Positions 1 through 8,237 of a stretch of DNA of 64,000 nt are shown here, piece after piece; position 1 is the first letter of the stretch; every line of letters begins with the position of its first letter. This DNA comes from Actinocorallia herbida. GTDB lineage: Bacteria > Actinomycetota > Actinomycetes > Streptosporangiales > Streptosporangiaceae. A model generated the notes under the pieces. That model was given only the letters and a program-made list of their open reading frames with translations. It had not been told where the DNA came from and searched no databases. The position numbers and the translations under genes are program-made. Location of the stretch: the NCBI RefSeq assembly GCF_003751225.1, contig NZ_RJKE01000001.1:930001-994000 (forward strand), written 5' to 3'.

Positions 1-629
1 ACGACCCGCGCGCGCTCCTGCTCGACGAGCCGCTCGCCGCCCTCGACCTCAAGCTGCGCCAGAGCATGCAGGTCGAGCTGAAGCGCATCCAGCGCGAGGT
101 CGGCATCACCTTCGTCTTCGTCACCCACGACCAGGGCGAGGCGCTGACGATGTCGGACCGGATCGCGGTCATGAACGACGGGCGGGTCGAGCAGCTCGGC
201 AGCCCGCGCGAGATCTACGAGCACCCCGGGTCGAAGTTCGTCGCAGGGTTCATCGGCACCTCCAACCTGTTGTCCGGCACCGTCACCGAGCTGCGCGACG
301 GCGTCGCGGTGATCGGGCTCGGTGACGCCGAGCGCATCGTGGTCCCCGCAGGGGACGCCGTGATGGGCGCGGACCTGGAGCTGACGGTCCGGCCCGAGAA
401 GATCGACATGCGCGTCGAAGAGCCGGGGGCCGACCGCAGCAGGCTGCGCGGCACCGTCACCGAGGTCGTCTACCTCGGCACCAGCACCAACTACAACGTC
501 CGGACGTCCCTCGGGACCACCATCACGGTGTTCACCCAGAACGCCTCGGACGCCGATGACATCGCCGTTCGGGGGGACAGCGTCTGGCTGTCGTGGGAAC
601 CGCGGCACTCCTACGCGATCGGAGCCTGA
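1..629 (+). CDS. potA: Polyamine-type ABC transporter ATP-binding protein (5' truncated by window edge)
   Basis: This is the ATPase of an importer for spermidine/putrescine-like substrates, acting at the cytoplasmic face of the membrane. The reading frame is open to the window edge. In frame from base 3 it shows the Walker B segment LLLDEPLAALD with its D-loop, then the switch histidine in FVFVTHDQGEAL and the following signature MSDRIAVMNDGRVEQ. After the nucleotide-binding domain comes a C-terminal TOBE-type beta domain (from about SGTVTEL onward), as in PotA/UgpC proteins. Walker A and the ABC signature lie upstream of the window. The stop at 627-629 is followed 5 bases later by the binding-protein gene, so this is the first visible gene of a potA-potD-potB-potC operon. 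Substrate class is inferred from the neighbours; ferric or thiamine importers share this ATPase type. Confidence 0.9.
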   Translation, partial: DPRALLLDEPLAALDLKLRQSMQVELKRIQREVGITFVFVTHDQGEALTMSDRIAVMNDGRVEQLGSPREIYEHPGSKFVAGFIGTSNLLSGTVTELRDGVAVIGLGDAERIVVPAGDAVMGADLELTVRPEKIDMRVEEPGADRSRLRGTVTEVVYLGTSTNYNVRTSLGTTITVFTQNASDADDIAVRGDSVWLSWEPRHSYAIGA

Positions 630-634
630 AGCAC

Positions 635-1846
635 ATGAACGAGATCAACCCCCTCCTGCGCCGCGGCCTGACCCACCGCCGCGACTTCCTGCGCCTCATG
701 GGCATCGGCGCCGTCGGCATGGCCGCGGCCGCGTGCGGTGTCGAGGGCCAGGGCGGCAAGCAGAACGTCACCCGGTCCGAGGTCGAGAAGTACTGGGCCG
801 GCAAGACCAGGACCGGCAAGCTCAACTGGGCGAACTGGGTCGGCTACATGGAGGACGACCGGGCGACGCTCAAGGCGTTCACCAAGGCCACCGGCATCGA
901 GGTGACCTACAAGGAGGTCATCAACGAGAACGCCGAGTGGTTCGGCAAGATCGACGCCCCGCTGCGCGCCAAGCAGTCGATCGGCTTCGACCTGATGGTC
1001 ATGTCGAACGGCATCCAGCTGGAGCAGTGCCGCCAGCTCGGCTACCTCGTGCCCCTGGACCACGCCAAGCTGCCGAACTTCGCGGCGAACGCGGGCGCCT
1101 CGTTCAAGAACCCGTCGTACGACCCGGACAACACCTTTACGATCCCCTACACCTCGGGCATCACGGGCATCGCGTACAACACCAAGTACGTGAAGGAGCC
1201 CATCACCAAGTGGGCCGACCTCCTCGACCCCAAGTACGAGGGCAAGATCGGCATGATGGGCGACTCCCAGGAGCTCGGCAACGTCGGCATGTTCCTGACC
1301 GGCGTCGACCCCGAGAAGTCCACCCCCGACGACTGGGCGAAGGCGGCCGCCAAGCTGCGCGAGCAGCGCCCGCTGGTGCGCAAGTACTACACCCAGGACT
1401 ACATCGAGGCCGTCACCAAGGGTGACGTGTGGATCACCATGGCCTGGTCCGGTGACGCCTACAGCCTCGCCGGTCCCGAGGTGAAGTTCGTGATCCCCGA
1501 AGAGGGCGGCACGATCTGGACGGACAACCTGTGCATCCCGTCCACCGCCGAGAGCCCGGTGGACGCGCTGGAGCTGATGAACTGGCTGTACGACCCGCGG
1601 GCCAACGCCACGCTGACGGAGTACATCAACTACATCACGCCGGTGCCCGGCACCAAGGAGTTCATCCGGCAGGACGCCGACGCCGCGTCCGGCGAGGACA
1701 AGGAGACGCTGGAGGCCCTCATCGAGAGCCCGCTGGTGTACCCGACCGACGCCGACCTGGCGAAGCTGCGCCGCTACCGGACCCTCACCCAGGCGGAGAA
1801 GGAGCAGTACCAGAGCGTCTTCACCCCGATCCCGCAGGGTTCGTAA
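635..1846 (+). CDS. potD: Spermidine/putrescine-type extracellular solute-binding lipoprotein
   Basis: This is the extracytoplasmic substrate receptor of the importer. The ATG at 635 starts a 403-residue protein with a twin-arginine signal (RRDFLRLMG), a hydrophobic stretch and a lipobox-like AAAC, so it is predicted to be Tat-exported and then lipidated. An in-frame start 42 bases upstream would overlap potA and put extra residues before the twin-arginine motif, so I reject it. The mature part carries PotD-family features: LNWANWVGYMEDD near the start, the YTSGITGIAYNTK segment, and a C-terminal region ending in VFTPIPQGS. It is followed after one base by the first permease gene. Family assignment is good. 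Whether the ligand is putrescine, spermidine or another amine cannot be read from the sequence. Confidence 0.92.
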   Translation: MNEINPLLRRGLTHRRDFLRLMGIGAVGMAAAACGVEGQGGKQNVTRSEVEKYWAGKTRTGKLNWANWVGYMEDDRATLKAFTKATGIEVTYKEVINENAEWFGKIDAPLRAKQSIGFDLMVMSNGIQLEQCRQLGYLVPLDHAKLPNFAANAGASFKNPSYDPDNTFTIPYTSGITGIAYNTKYVKEPITKWADLLDPKYEGKIGMMGDSQELGNVGMFLTGVDPEKSTPDDWAKAAAKLREQRPLVRKYYTQDYIEAVTKGDVWITMAWSGDAYSLAGPEVKFVIPEEGGTIWTDNLCIPSTAESPVDALELMNWLYDPRANATLTEYINYITPVPGTKEFIRQDADAASGEDKETLEALIESPLVYPTDADLAKLRRYRTLTQAEKEQYQSVFTPIPQGS

Positions 1847-1847
1847 G

Positions 1848-2702
1848 GTGCGGCGGCGTCTTACCCCCTACCTCCTGATCCTGCCGGGAGGACTCTGGCT
1901 CACCGTGTTCTTCGCGGTGCCGATCATCATGATGCTCTCCTTCTCCCTGATGGAGGGCAACCTGATCGACGGGTTCGCCTTCACGTTCCACTGGCAGAAC
2001 TACACCGAGGGGCTGTCCACCTACGGCGACAAGTTCGCCAGGTCGCTCTGGTACGGCCTGCTGGCGACGGCGGCGTGCATCGCGCTCGCCTACCCGGCGG
2101 CCTACTGGATCGCGTTCAAGGCGGGCCGGAACAAGTCGACGTACCTGTTCCTCATGCTGCTGCCGTTCTTCGTGTCGTTCATCCTGCGCACGGTCTCCTG
2201 GAAGTTCGTGCTCGCCGACAACGGCATCGTGCTCGGCACGCTCAAGGACTGGGGACTGCTGGCGCAGGACTTCCACGTCCTCGGCACCACGTTCGCGGTG
2301 ATCTGCGGCCTGACCTACAACTTCCTGCCGTTCATGGTGCTGCCGATCTACGTCGCGCTGGAGAAGATCGACCACCGGCTCCTCGAAGCGGCCCAGGACC
2401 TGTACGCCTCGCGCGTCCAGACGTTCCTGCGGGTGGTCCTGCCGCTGTCGCTGCCCGGCGTGTTCGCCGGGGTCGTGATGACCTTCATCCCGATCTCCGC
2501 CGACTACGTCAACGCCGACGTGCTGGGCGGCAGCGGCAACGTCATGATCGGCAACGTCATCTACCTCGAGTACTTCAACAACAGCGACTACCCGATGGCC
2601 TCGGCGCTGTCGTTCACCCTCATGGGAGCCCTGCTCGTCGGGATCTTCCTGTACGCGCGGCTGCTCGGCACCAAGGACGTCCTGGAGGCGGCGGGACGAT
2701 GA
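1848..2702 (+). CDS. potB: ABC transporter permease, PotB type
   Basis: First membrane subunit of the polyamine-type importer (284 residues, GTG start one base after the potD stop). About six hydrophobic segments are visible, beginning with LILPGGLWLTVFFAVPIIMML. The cytoplasmic EAA loop that docks on the ATPase is recognisable at EAAQDLYASRVQTFLRVVLP. The family's usual length is about 280-300 residues, so the gene is complete. Its stop overlaps the start of the next permease gene in an ATGA arrangement, which implies translational coupling and a heterodimeric channel with potC. Confidence 0.92.
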   Translation: MRRRLTPYLLILPGGLWLTVFFAVPIIMMLSFSLMEGNLIDGFAFTFHWQNYTEGLSTYGDKFARSLWYGLLATAACIALAYPAAYWIAFKAGRNKSTYLFLMLLPFFVSFILRTVSWKFVLADNGIVLGTLKDWGLLAQDFHVLGTTFAVICGLTYNFLPFMVLPIYVALEKIDHRLLEAAQDLYASRVQTFLRVVLPLSLPGVFAGVVMTFIPISADYVNADVLGGSGNVMIGNVIYLEYFNNSDYPMASALSFTLMGALLVGIFLYARLLGTKDVLEAAGR

Positions 2703-3484
2703 GACTCCTCAAGGGACGCTTCCTCCACCTCTACACGCTGGTGCTCGTCGGCTGGCTGATCCTGCCCATCACGGTCATGATCGCGTTCGGCTTCAACGAC
2801 ACGACCTCCAAGCAGAACTTCGTCTGGGAGGGCTTCACGGTCAAGTGGTACGCCCAGCTGTTCGACAAGGAGGACCTCACCCAGGCACTGGTCAACTCGC
2901 TGCTCATCGCGCTGCTCAGCACGGTGATCACGACGGTGATCGGCACCATGGCCGGGCTCGCGCTCGGCAGGTTCAGGTTCAAGGGCCAGGGCGTTTCCAA
3001 CCTCGTGCTCTTCGCCGCCATCTCGACGCCCGAACTCGTCATGGGCTCCTCGCTCCTGGCGATGTTCGTGCAGTTCAACACCCCCCGCGGGTTCGTCACC
3101 ATCCTGCTGGCTCACGTGATGTTCTCCATCGCGTTCGTCGCGGTGACGGTCCGGGCGCGGGTCGTCGGCCTCGACCCCTCCCTGGAGGAGGCCGCGGCCG
3201 ACCTCGGGGCCTCCGGCTGGACCACGTTCCGGCTGGTGACCCTCCCGATGATCATGCCGGGCGTCATGGCCGGGGCGATGCTCGCCTTCGCCCTGTCCGT
3301 CGACGACTTCGTGATCACCAATTTCACCAGCGGGTCGACGGTAACGTTCCCGCTGTGGGTATGGAGTTCCACGAGAACGGGGACTCCGCCCCAGGTCAAC
3401 GTCATGGGCACGTTGATCTTCGCGGTCGGCGTGCTGGTCGCGCTCTACAACCTCGTCGCGGCACGTCGACGCAGAACAACCTGA
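2699..3484 (+). CDS. potC: ABC transporter permease, PotC type
   Basis: Second membrane subunit of the importer, 261 residues from the ATG at 2699, which overlaps the potB stop by four bases. It has an N-terminal membrane helix (LYTLVLVGWLILPITVMIAF), further hydrophobic segments and the EAA loop EAAADLGASGWTTFRLVTLP. The frame is open upstream into potB, but the coupled ATG is the natural start and gives normal PotC length. The gene is followed after 87 bases by an FAD-dependent oxidoreductase on the same strand. Confidence 0.92.
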   Translation: MRLLKGRFLHLYTLVLVGWLILPITVMIAFGFNDTTSKQNFVWEGFTVKWYAQLFDKEDLTQALVNSLLIALLSTVITTVIGTMAGLALGRFRFKGQGVSNLVLFAAISTPELVMGSSLLAMFVQFNTPRGFVTILLAHVMFSIAFVAVTVRARVVGLDPSLEEAAADLGASGWTTFRLVTLPMIMPGVMAGAMLAFALSVDDFVITNFTSGSTVTFPLWVWSSTRTGTPPQVNVMGTLIFAVGVLVALYNLVAARRRRTT

Positions 3485-3513
3485 GAAGTGACCCTAGTCG
3501 CCGCCGGGGAAGC

Positions 3514-3532
3514 CCCGCCTGAAGAGGGCGGG
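3514..3532. repeat. GC hairpin resembling an IS200/IS605-type end
   Basis: CCCGCC (3514-3519) pairs with GGCGGG (3527-3532) across a TGAAGAG loop, inside a GAAGCCCCGCC context. The layout resembles the terminal hairpin of the TnpB element at 58796-58815 in this window. No transposase gene is present here. It may be a degenerate element end, or simply an mRNA hairpin upstream of the next gene's ribosome binding site. Confidence 0.3.
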
Positions 3533-3571
3533 CCCCGGCCGGCGGCCCAGGGGACACAGGAGAAGGGAAAT

Positions 3572-4981
3572 GTGAATGCGCTGAAGGCACTGGCGCAAGC
3601 CGAGCCGACCTCCTACTGGCTCGAAGACCCGGCTCGTCCCGAGCCCCTCCCGTCGCTGGTGGAGACGACCACCTGCGACCTCGCCGTGATCGGCGGCGGA
3701 TACACAGGACTGTGGACCGCCCTCATGGCCAAGGAGCGCGACCCGTCCCTGGACGTGGTCCTCGTCGAGGCCGAACTCGTGGGCGGCGCGGCCTCAGGGC
3801 GCAACGGCGGATTCTGCGCCGCGTCCCTCACCCACGGCCTGTGGAACGGCATGGCGCGCTGGCCCGGCCAGATCGGCGAGCTGGAGCGGCTCGGCAAGGA
3901 GAACCTCCAGGGCATCGCCGACGCCGTCACCCGGTACGGCATCGACTGCGACTTCGAGTTCACCGGGGAACTGCACGTCGCCACCGAGGAATGGCAGCTC
4001 GCCGACCTCGCCGAGGAGGCCGAGCACGGCACCCGCCTCGGCCACGACCTGCGGCTGCTCGACCGGGACGAGGTCCGCGCGGAGATCGACTCGCCCACCT
4101 ACCTCGGCGGCCTCTGGGACGTCGACGGCGCGGCGATGCTGCACCCGGCGAAGCTCGCCTGGGGTCTGCGGGACGCCTGCGCGGCCCTCGGCGTCCGGAT
4201 CTACGAGCGCACCCCCGTCACCGCCCTCTCCGAGACGCGCGAGGGCATCGTGCTGCGGACGCCCTACGGCGCGATCCGCGCGGGTAGGGTCGCGCTCGGC
4301 ACCGGCGTCTTCCCGCCGCTCCTCAAGCGGCTCAAGCACTACGTCGTCCCCGTCTACGACTACGCCCTGATGACCGAGCCGCTGACCGACGCCCAGCTCG
4401 ACTCGCTCGGCTGGCGGAACAGGCAGGGCATCGGCGACTCGGCCAACCAGTTCCACTACTACCGGCTGACGGCGGACAACCGCATCCTGTGGGGCGGCTA
4501 CGACGCGATCTACCACTTCCGCAACGGCCTGCGGCACGAGCTCGAGTCCCGGCCCGAGACGTTCGCGCGGCTGTCGTCGCACTTCTTCCGCACCTACCCG
4601 CAGCTGGAGGGGATCGGCTTCACCCACGCCTGGGGCGGGGTGATCGACACGTGCAGCCGCTTCTGCGCCTTCTACGGCACCGCGATGGGCGGCCGCCTCG
4701 CTTACGCGACGGGCTACACCGGCCTCGGCGTCGGCGCGACCAGGTTCGGCGCCGACGTGATCCTCGACCACCTCGGGGTCGGCCTCCGACCGGGGGAGCG
4801 GACCGCGCGGACGCGGCTGGACATGGTCCGCAGCAAGCCGCTCCCGTTCCCGCCCGAGCCGTTCCGGTTCGGCGCGATCCAGCTCACCCGCTGGTCGATC
4901 GCGCGGGCCGACGCCAACCAGGGCAGGCGCAACCTCTGGCTGCGCACCCTGGACAAGATCGGTCTCGGCTTCGACTCCTGA
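3572..4981 (+). CDS. FAD-dependent amine/amino-acid oxidoreductase (DAO/PuuB-like)
   Basis: Predicted flavoprotein oxidase or dehydrogenase of 469 residues. The start chosen is the GTG at 3572, eight bases or so after AGGAGAAGGG; an in-frame start 84 bases upstream lacks a comparable site and gives a Gly/Pro-rich extension. The Rossmann dinucleotide motif AVIGGGYTGLWTALMAKE begins about 35 residues in. The C-terminal half has the family's WGGVIDTCSR and TGYTGLGVG blocks. Together with the upstream polyamine importer this suggests oxidation of an imported amine or gamma-glutamylated amine (PuuB-like). It is a DAO-superfamily protein on solid grounds, while the substrate is inferred from context only. 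A tandem hairpin repeat follows the stop codon. Confidence 0.85.
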   Translation: MNALKALAQAEPTSYWLEDPARPEPLPSLVETTTCDLAVIGGGYTGLWTALMAKERDPSLDVVLVEAELVGGAASGRNGGFCAASLTHGLWNGMARWPGQIGELERLGKENLQGIADAVTRYGIDCDFEFTGELHVATEEWQLADLAEEAEHGTRLGHDLRLLDRDEVRAEIDSPTYLGGLWDVDGAAMLHPAKLAWGLRDACAALGVRIYERTPVTALSETREGIVLRTPYGAIRAGRVALGTGVFPPLLKRLKHYVVPVYDYALMTEPLTDAQLDSLGWRNRQGIGDSANQFHYYRLTADNRILWGGYDAIYHFRNGLRHELESRPETFARLSSHFFRTYPQLEGIGFTHAWGGVIDTCSRFCAFYGTAMGGRLAYATGYTGLGVGATRFGADVILDHLGVGLRPGERTARTRLDMVRSKPLPFPPEPFRFGAIQLTRWSIARADANQGRRNLWLRTLDKIGLGFDS

Positions 4982-4994
4982 CCCGAAGGGCCAC

Positions 4995-5124
4995 GGGCCC
5001 AGGGGCCGGGCGCCCCGGCGGAGCCGGGTTCTCGAGCGCCCGGCCCCTGGGCCCAAGAGTCGCTGGCCCAGGGGTCGGGCGCCCCGGCGAAGCCGGGTTC
5101 TCGAGCGCCCGGCCCCTGGGCCCC
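4995..5124. repeat. Two tandem copies of a 69-bp unit, each a long hairpin (probable bidirectional terminator)
   Basis: Each copy has the form GGCCCAGGGGCCGGGCGC - central part - GCGCCCGGCCCCTGGGCC, copies at about 4995-5054 and 5064-5124, offset by 69 bases, with only a few differences. The inverted-repeat arms are nearly perfect. The element lies between convergent genes, after the stop at 4981 and before the minus-strand stop at 5129, so it can end transcription from both sides. The duplication itself is unusual. Confidence 0.75.
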
Positions 5125-5128
5125 AGAG

Positions 5129-6409
5129 TCACGCTGCGAAGAGGAGGAAGAGTCCGCCGACGGTGTAGACGACCATGAGCAGCAGCAGCGGGAGCTGCCC
5201 GGTCAGCGCGCGGCGGGTCGGAAGCAGCGCGACGGCCTTGTCGTGCGCGGCGAACACGCCGAGGACATGCCCGAGGACGACGCCGGCCGCGCGGATCACC
5301 GCGAGCAGCCAGACCGGCAGCAGTTCGAAGTCCACCGCGTAGTCCCCGACACCGAGGTAGTCGGCGTTGGTCCCGAAGGGGTCGGACCACAGCAGCACCG
5401 CGCTCTGCCCGCTGTAGAACAGCAGCGAGAAGTAGTGCGCGATGAGGTAGCCGACGGCGATCGGGATCAGGGAGTGGGCGAGGGCACCGGGGGCTCCCGG
5501 GCCGATCGGGCGGGTGCACAGCCAGTACGTCGCCGCGACGATGAGGATCAGGCCCGCGAGGCCGAGGGAGCTCATCAGGGTCGGCGGCAGCGGCCCGTCC
5601 TGGACCTGTCCGACCCACCAGGGCGAGCGGGTGAACCCGTCGTAGGCGGTCGAGCCGAGCATGACGCACAGCACCGCGACGATCCCGGGCGCGGCGGTGA
5701 GCCCGGCCAGGCCGTCGAACGGGTTGCGGAACACCAGCCGTCCGTCGGAGCGGCGGCCGAGGGGGGCCATCCGGCCGAGGAAGGCGGAGTACACCTCGAA
5801 CGGGTCGGACCTGTCGAAGAACTCCGCGCCGAACACCGTCGATCCGATGATCATGATCGAGGCGTAGACCGCGAACCAGGTGAGCAGCGCCCAGCCCTCG
5901 ACCCGGTCGGGGGCGACGAGTTCCAGCCAGGTGAAGGCGAGCAGGCCGAAGGCCGCGGGCCAGTAGCCGAGCCACGCGGGGAGTTTCGCCAGCGGCCTGC
6001 CGCCGCTGAGCAGGGCGATCCCGGTGTGCACGGCGCGCAGCGGGTTCAGCAGCCTCCACACCGGGCCGAAGGCCAGCGAGAGCGGGATCAGGCCGACCCA
6101 GAAGATCACGTAGATCGTCCAGGGGGCCGGGTTGGCGTTGCCCGACGGTCCGAACGCCGCGGCGATCGCGGTGGCGGCCGCGCCGACCACGCCGACCAGC
6201 CTCAGCACGACCCGGGTGGCGCGGGCGTCGGCGAAGGACTGGAACCGTTCCGGCACCGGGCGGCCGGCCTCGGGGCGGAACTTCGACCTCTGCCAGGTGA
6301 GCCCGAGCGCGGCGAAGGAGACCAGGACGGCGAGGGCGGCGCCGACCATGAGGAACTCCAGCGGGATCGGGAGGTCCTGCCGCCCGCCGATGCCGTGGGC
6401 GAGGACCAT
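5129..6409 (-). CDS. Multi-pass membrane protein of unknown function
   Basis: A 426-residue integral membrane protein with about ten or more hydrophobic segments; examples are FLMVGAALAVLVSFAALGL near the N-terminus and LLLLMVVYTVGGLFLLFAA at the very end. I do not recognise an enzymatic motif. The ATG at 6409 overlaps the stop of the upstream cupredoxin-like lipoprotein gene by one base, so the two are translationally coupled. A much longer frame continues upstream on the same strand but runs through other genes and is not credible. Working together with the lipoprotein, perhaps in metal or redox handling at the envelope, is a guess from position. Confidence 0.8.
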   Translation of the reverse strand: MVLAHGIGGRQDLPIPLEFLMVGAALAVLVSFAALGLTWQRSKFRPEAGRPVPERFQSFADARATRVVLRLVGVVGAAATAIAAAFGPSGNANPAPWTIYVIFWVGLIPLSLAFGPVWRLLNPLRAVHTGIALLSGGRPLAKLPAWLGYWPAAFGLLAFTWLELVAPDRVEGWALLTWFAVYASIMIIGSTVFGAEFFDRSDPFEVYSAFLGRMAPLGRRSDGRLVFRNPFDGLAGLTAAPGIVAVLCVMLGSTAYDGFTRSPWWVGQVQDGPLPPTLMSSLGLAGLILIVAATYWLCTRPIGPGAPGALAHSLIPIAVGYLIAHYFSLLFYSGQSAVLLWSDPFGTNADYLGVGDYAVDFELLPVWLLAVIRAAGVVLGHVLGVFAAHDKAVALLPTRRALTGQLPLLLLMVVYTVGGLFLLFAA

Positions 6410-6843
6410 CAGGACACCTGGAGCGTGAACAGCAGCAGGTGGGAACCGTGGGTCTCGACCTCGAACCTGCCGGTCAGGTCCGCGGTGAACTCCAGCACGC
6501 CGGGCTCTCCGGCCTTGAGCTCGAGTTCCTTGTCGAAGCCGTGGACGTGCAGCTCGTCGGCGGCGTCGGAGGTGACCGTGAGCCGGATCTTCGTGCCCTT
6601 GGCCACCTCGCGGACGGCCGGGCGGGGCGCGACCTTGCTCCCGGTGACGGTGACCGTGATCTCCTCGCCGTCGAACGCGGGAGCCGTGGTTCCGGTGGCG
6701 TCCGGCGTGGCGGTGCCCGCGGTGGAGGGGGAGACGGCCGAAGGGGCGGTCTCGGCGGGGGCGGGGTCCGTCTCGGCGCCGCAGGCGGTGACTGCGGCGA
6801 GGGTCAGCGCGAGGACGGGGAGGAGGGCGCGGGCGCGAAGCAC
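6409..6843 (-). CDS. Small lipoprotein with cupredoxin-like domain
   Basis: 144-residue secreted lipoprotein. It has an N-terminal signal LLPVLALTLAAVTACG with the lipobox cysteine at about residue 21, then a Thr/Ala/Pro-rich linker, then a beta-rich domain (about residues 60-144) of cupredoxin type. Candidate metal ligands are the two histidines in ADELHVHGFDKE and that in VETHGSHLLLF. The blue-copper cysteine is not apparent in the expected spot, so copper binding is uncertain. It is followed by, and overlaps by one base, a multi-pass membrane protein gene, which suggests one envelope-associated unit. Confidence 0.78.
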   Translation of the reverse strand: MLRARALLPVLALTLAAVTACGAETDPAPAETAPSAVSPSTAGTATPDATGTTAPAFDGEEITVTVTGSKVAPRPAVREVAKGTKIRLTVTSDAADELHVHGFDKELELKAGEPGVLEFTADLTGRFEVETHGSHLLLFTLQVS

Positions 6844-6957
6844 GTCGGAACTCCAGGGATCGGGGGCTCTGGTCGCGCGCCAGTCTAGGTAAAGGGGGAT
6901 ACCGCCGGGGTAAGGCGCGGGTAGAGGGGCGCCCGCGCGCCCCCGGGGTCCGCGGGG

Positions 6958-7509
6958 TCAGTCGCCCGCCTCGTCGAGCGAGGGGAAGATCATCGAGGAG
7001 ATGTCGAAGTACAGCTGCTCGGGGTAGGGCATGAAGGTGACCTCGCGGAAGGCCTGGTCGTCTCCGGCGCTCTCCATGATGAAGGTGCCGTAGTCGAGGA
7101 ACTGGCCCTGGATCGGGCGCTCCAGTTTGATGTCGGTCACCTTCTTGAGCGGGATCATGCCGACCCGCCGGGCGATGAGCCCCTGGATGTACATCAGCCG
7201 CCGCTCGGTGACGATGAAGAACTCCACCGACCAGGTCAGCACCCGCCAGATGAGCCTGCCCACGAGGTAGAGCCAGCCGAACCACACGATGAGGGTGAGG
7301 ATGCCGCCGCCGAAGTAGCGGCTGAGCACCCCGGCGAGGATGAGCCCGCCGAACACCTCGGCCACCGGCCGCAGCAGCGCCGCGGGGTGCCGGCGCACCG
7401 CGATGACCTGCTCCTCGTCGGCCATGAGGTAGTGCCGGATCGTCCTGGACCTTGACTTGTCGCGTACGACCATCACGTCGTTGAAGCCCACGGGTCCAGG
7501 ATTCCACAT
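6958..7509 (-). CDS. Membrane protein with bacterial PH domain
   Basis: 183-residue protein with a hydrophobic hairpin (AEVFGGLILAGVLSRYF and ILTLIVWFGWLYLVG) followed by a bacterial PH (DUF304-type) domain: FFIVTERRLMYIQGLIARRVGMIPL is the typical signature, then VTDIKLERPIQGQFLDYGTF. Such proteins are membrane-anchored and of undefined function. The ATG at 7509 has no clear ribosome binding site; an ATG at 7473 is an alternative giving 171 residues. It is divergent from the winged-helix regulator at 7565, with 55 bases between. Confidence 0.8.
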   Translation of the reverse strand: MWNPGPVGFNDVMVVRDKSRSRTIRHYLMADEEQVIAVRRHPAALLRPVAEVFGGLILAGVLSRYFGGGILTLIVWFGWLYLVGRLIWRVLTWSVEFFIVTERRLMYIQGLIARRVGMIPLKKVTDIKLERPIQGQFLDYGTFIMESAGDDQAFREVTFMPYPEQLYFDISSMIFPSLDEAGD

Positions 7510-7564
7510 GGGAAAGCCGCTGTAACTCTATATACTCGACCAAGTTAGTGTGTAATATCGGTTC

Positions 7565-8029
7565 ATGGACGCCATGACAGCCGCCGCGAAAGTGGAGGGC
7601 ATCCCCGCCGACCAGGGTCAGCTGCTCGGGGTGGTCCCCATGGAGGGCACCGACAGCGCCCTCGTCATAGTCGGTCACATCGTGCCTCTGAGCAGGGAGG
7701 GCGAAGTGTCCGTAGCGCCCGTTCTCCCCGACGACACAAGGATCGTGCACGACGGCCTGACCGTGGACGAGGTTTCCCGGTCCGCCCACGTGGACGGTCG
7801 GAAGATCCCCCTCACCTACCAGGAGTTCGAGCTGCTCGCGCACCTCACGGCCAGTCCCGGCCGGGTGCACTCGCGGGTCCAGTTGCTGCGCGCGGTGTGG
7901 GGTTACTCCGAGGCCGGCTCGGTGCGCACGGTCGACGTGCACATCCACCGGCTGCGCGGAAAGCTCGGCCCGTACCGCGACCGGATCGTCACCGTGCGCC
8001 GCCTGGGTTACATGTACACGCGCCGCTGA
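7565..8029 (+). CDS. Winged-helix (OmpR/PhoB-type) DNA-binding protein without receiver domain
   Basis: 154-residue regulator. The C-terminal 90 residues are an OmpR/PhoB effector domain: LTYQEFELLAHLTASPGRVHSR, then LLRAVWGY, then the recognition region RTVDVHIHRLRGKLG and the wing VTVRRLGYMY. The N-terminal 60 residues are not a receiver domain: no acidic pocket or phospho-acceptor Asp region can be found and the length is too short. It therefore is not a standard response regulator. No histidine kinase gene adjoins it; the next gene downstream is a conservon sensor 327 bases away. Target genes are unknown; the divergent PH-domain gene is a candidate. Confidence 0.85.
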   Translation: MDAMTAAAKVEGIPADQGQLLGVVPMEGTDSALVIVGHIVPLSREGEVSVAPVLPDDTRIVHDGLTVDEVSRSAHVDGRKIPLTYQEFELLAHLTASPGRVHSRVQLLRAVWGYSEAGSVRTVDVHIHRLRGKLGPYRDRIVTVRRLGYMYTRR

Positions 8030-8237
8030 CGCGCCGCGAGGGCGTTCCGGTATGCGTTAAGAGTGCTCCGCGCGGGCCGGCGGCCGGGTGGGCCCCGGGT
8101 GCGCGCGCGGGATGAGGGCGACGGGTGCGCTCGCGCCTTCCATTTCCCTGCCCACCGAGTTTCGGTCGGGCGATGACGCGGAGTTTTCGTGCGTGAAGTC
8201 CGAGTCTGAAAGGTGCGGGCCGCTATCGGCCATCACA

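Noticed and set aside
4995-5124. CRISPR-like repeat
   Set aside because: Only two adjacent copies with no spacers; each is a hairpin at a convergent junction, so a terminator fits better.
6410-7948. Upstream half of a 939-codon minus-strand frame
   Set aside because: It runs across the lipoprotein, PH-domain and winged-helix genes out of frame; the real protein starts at 6409.
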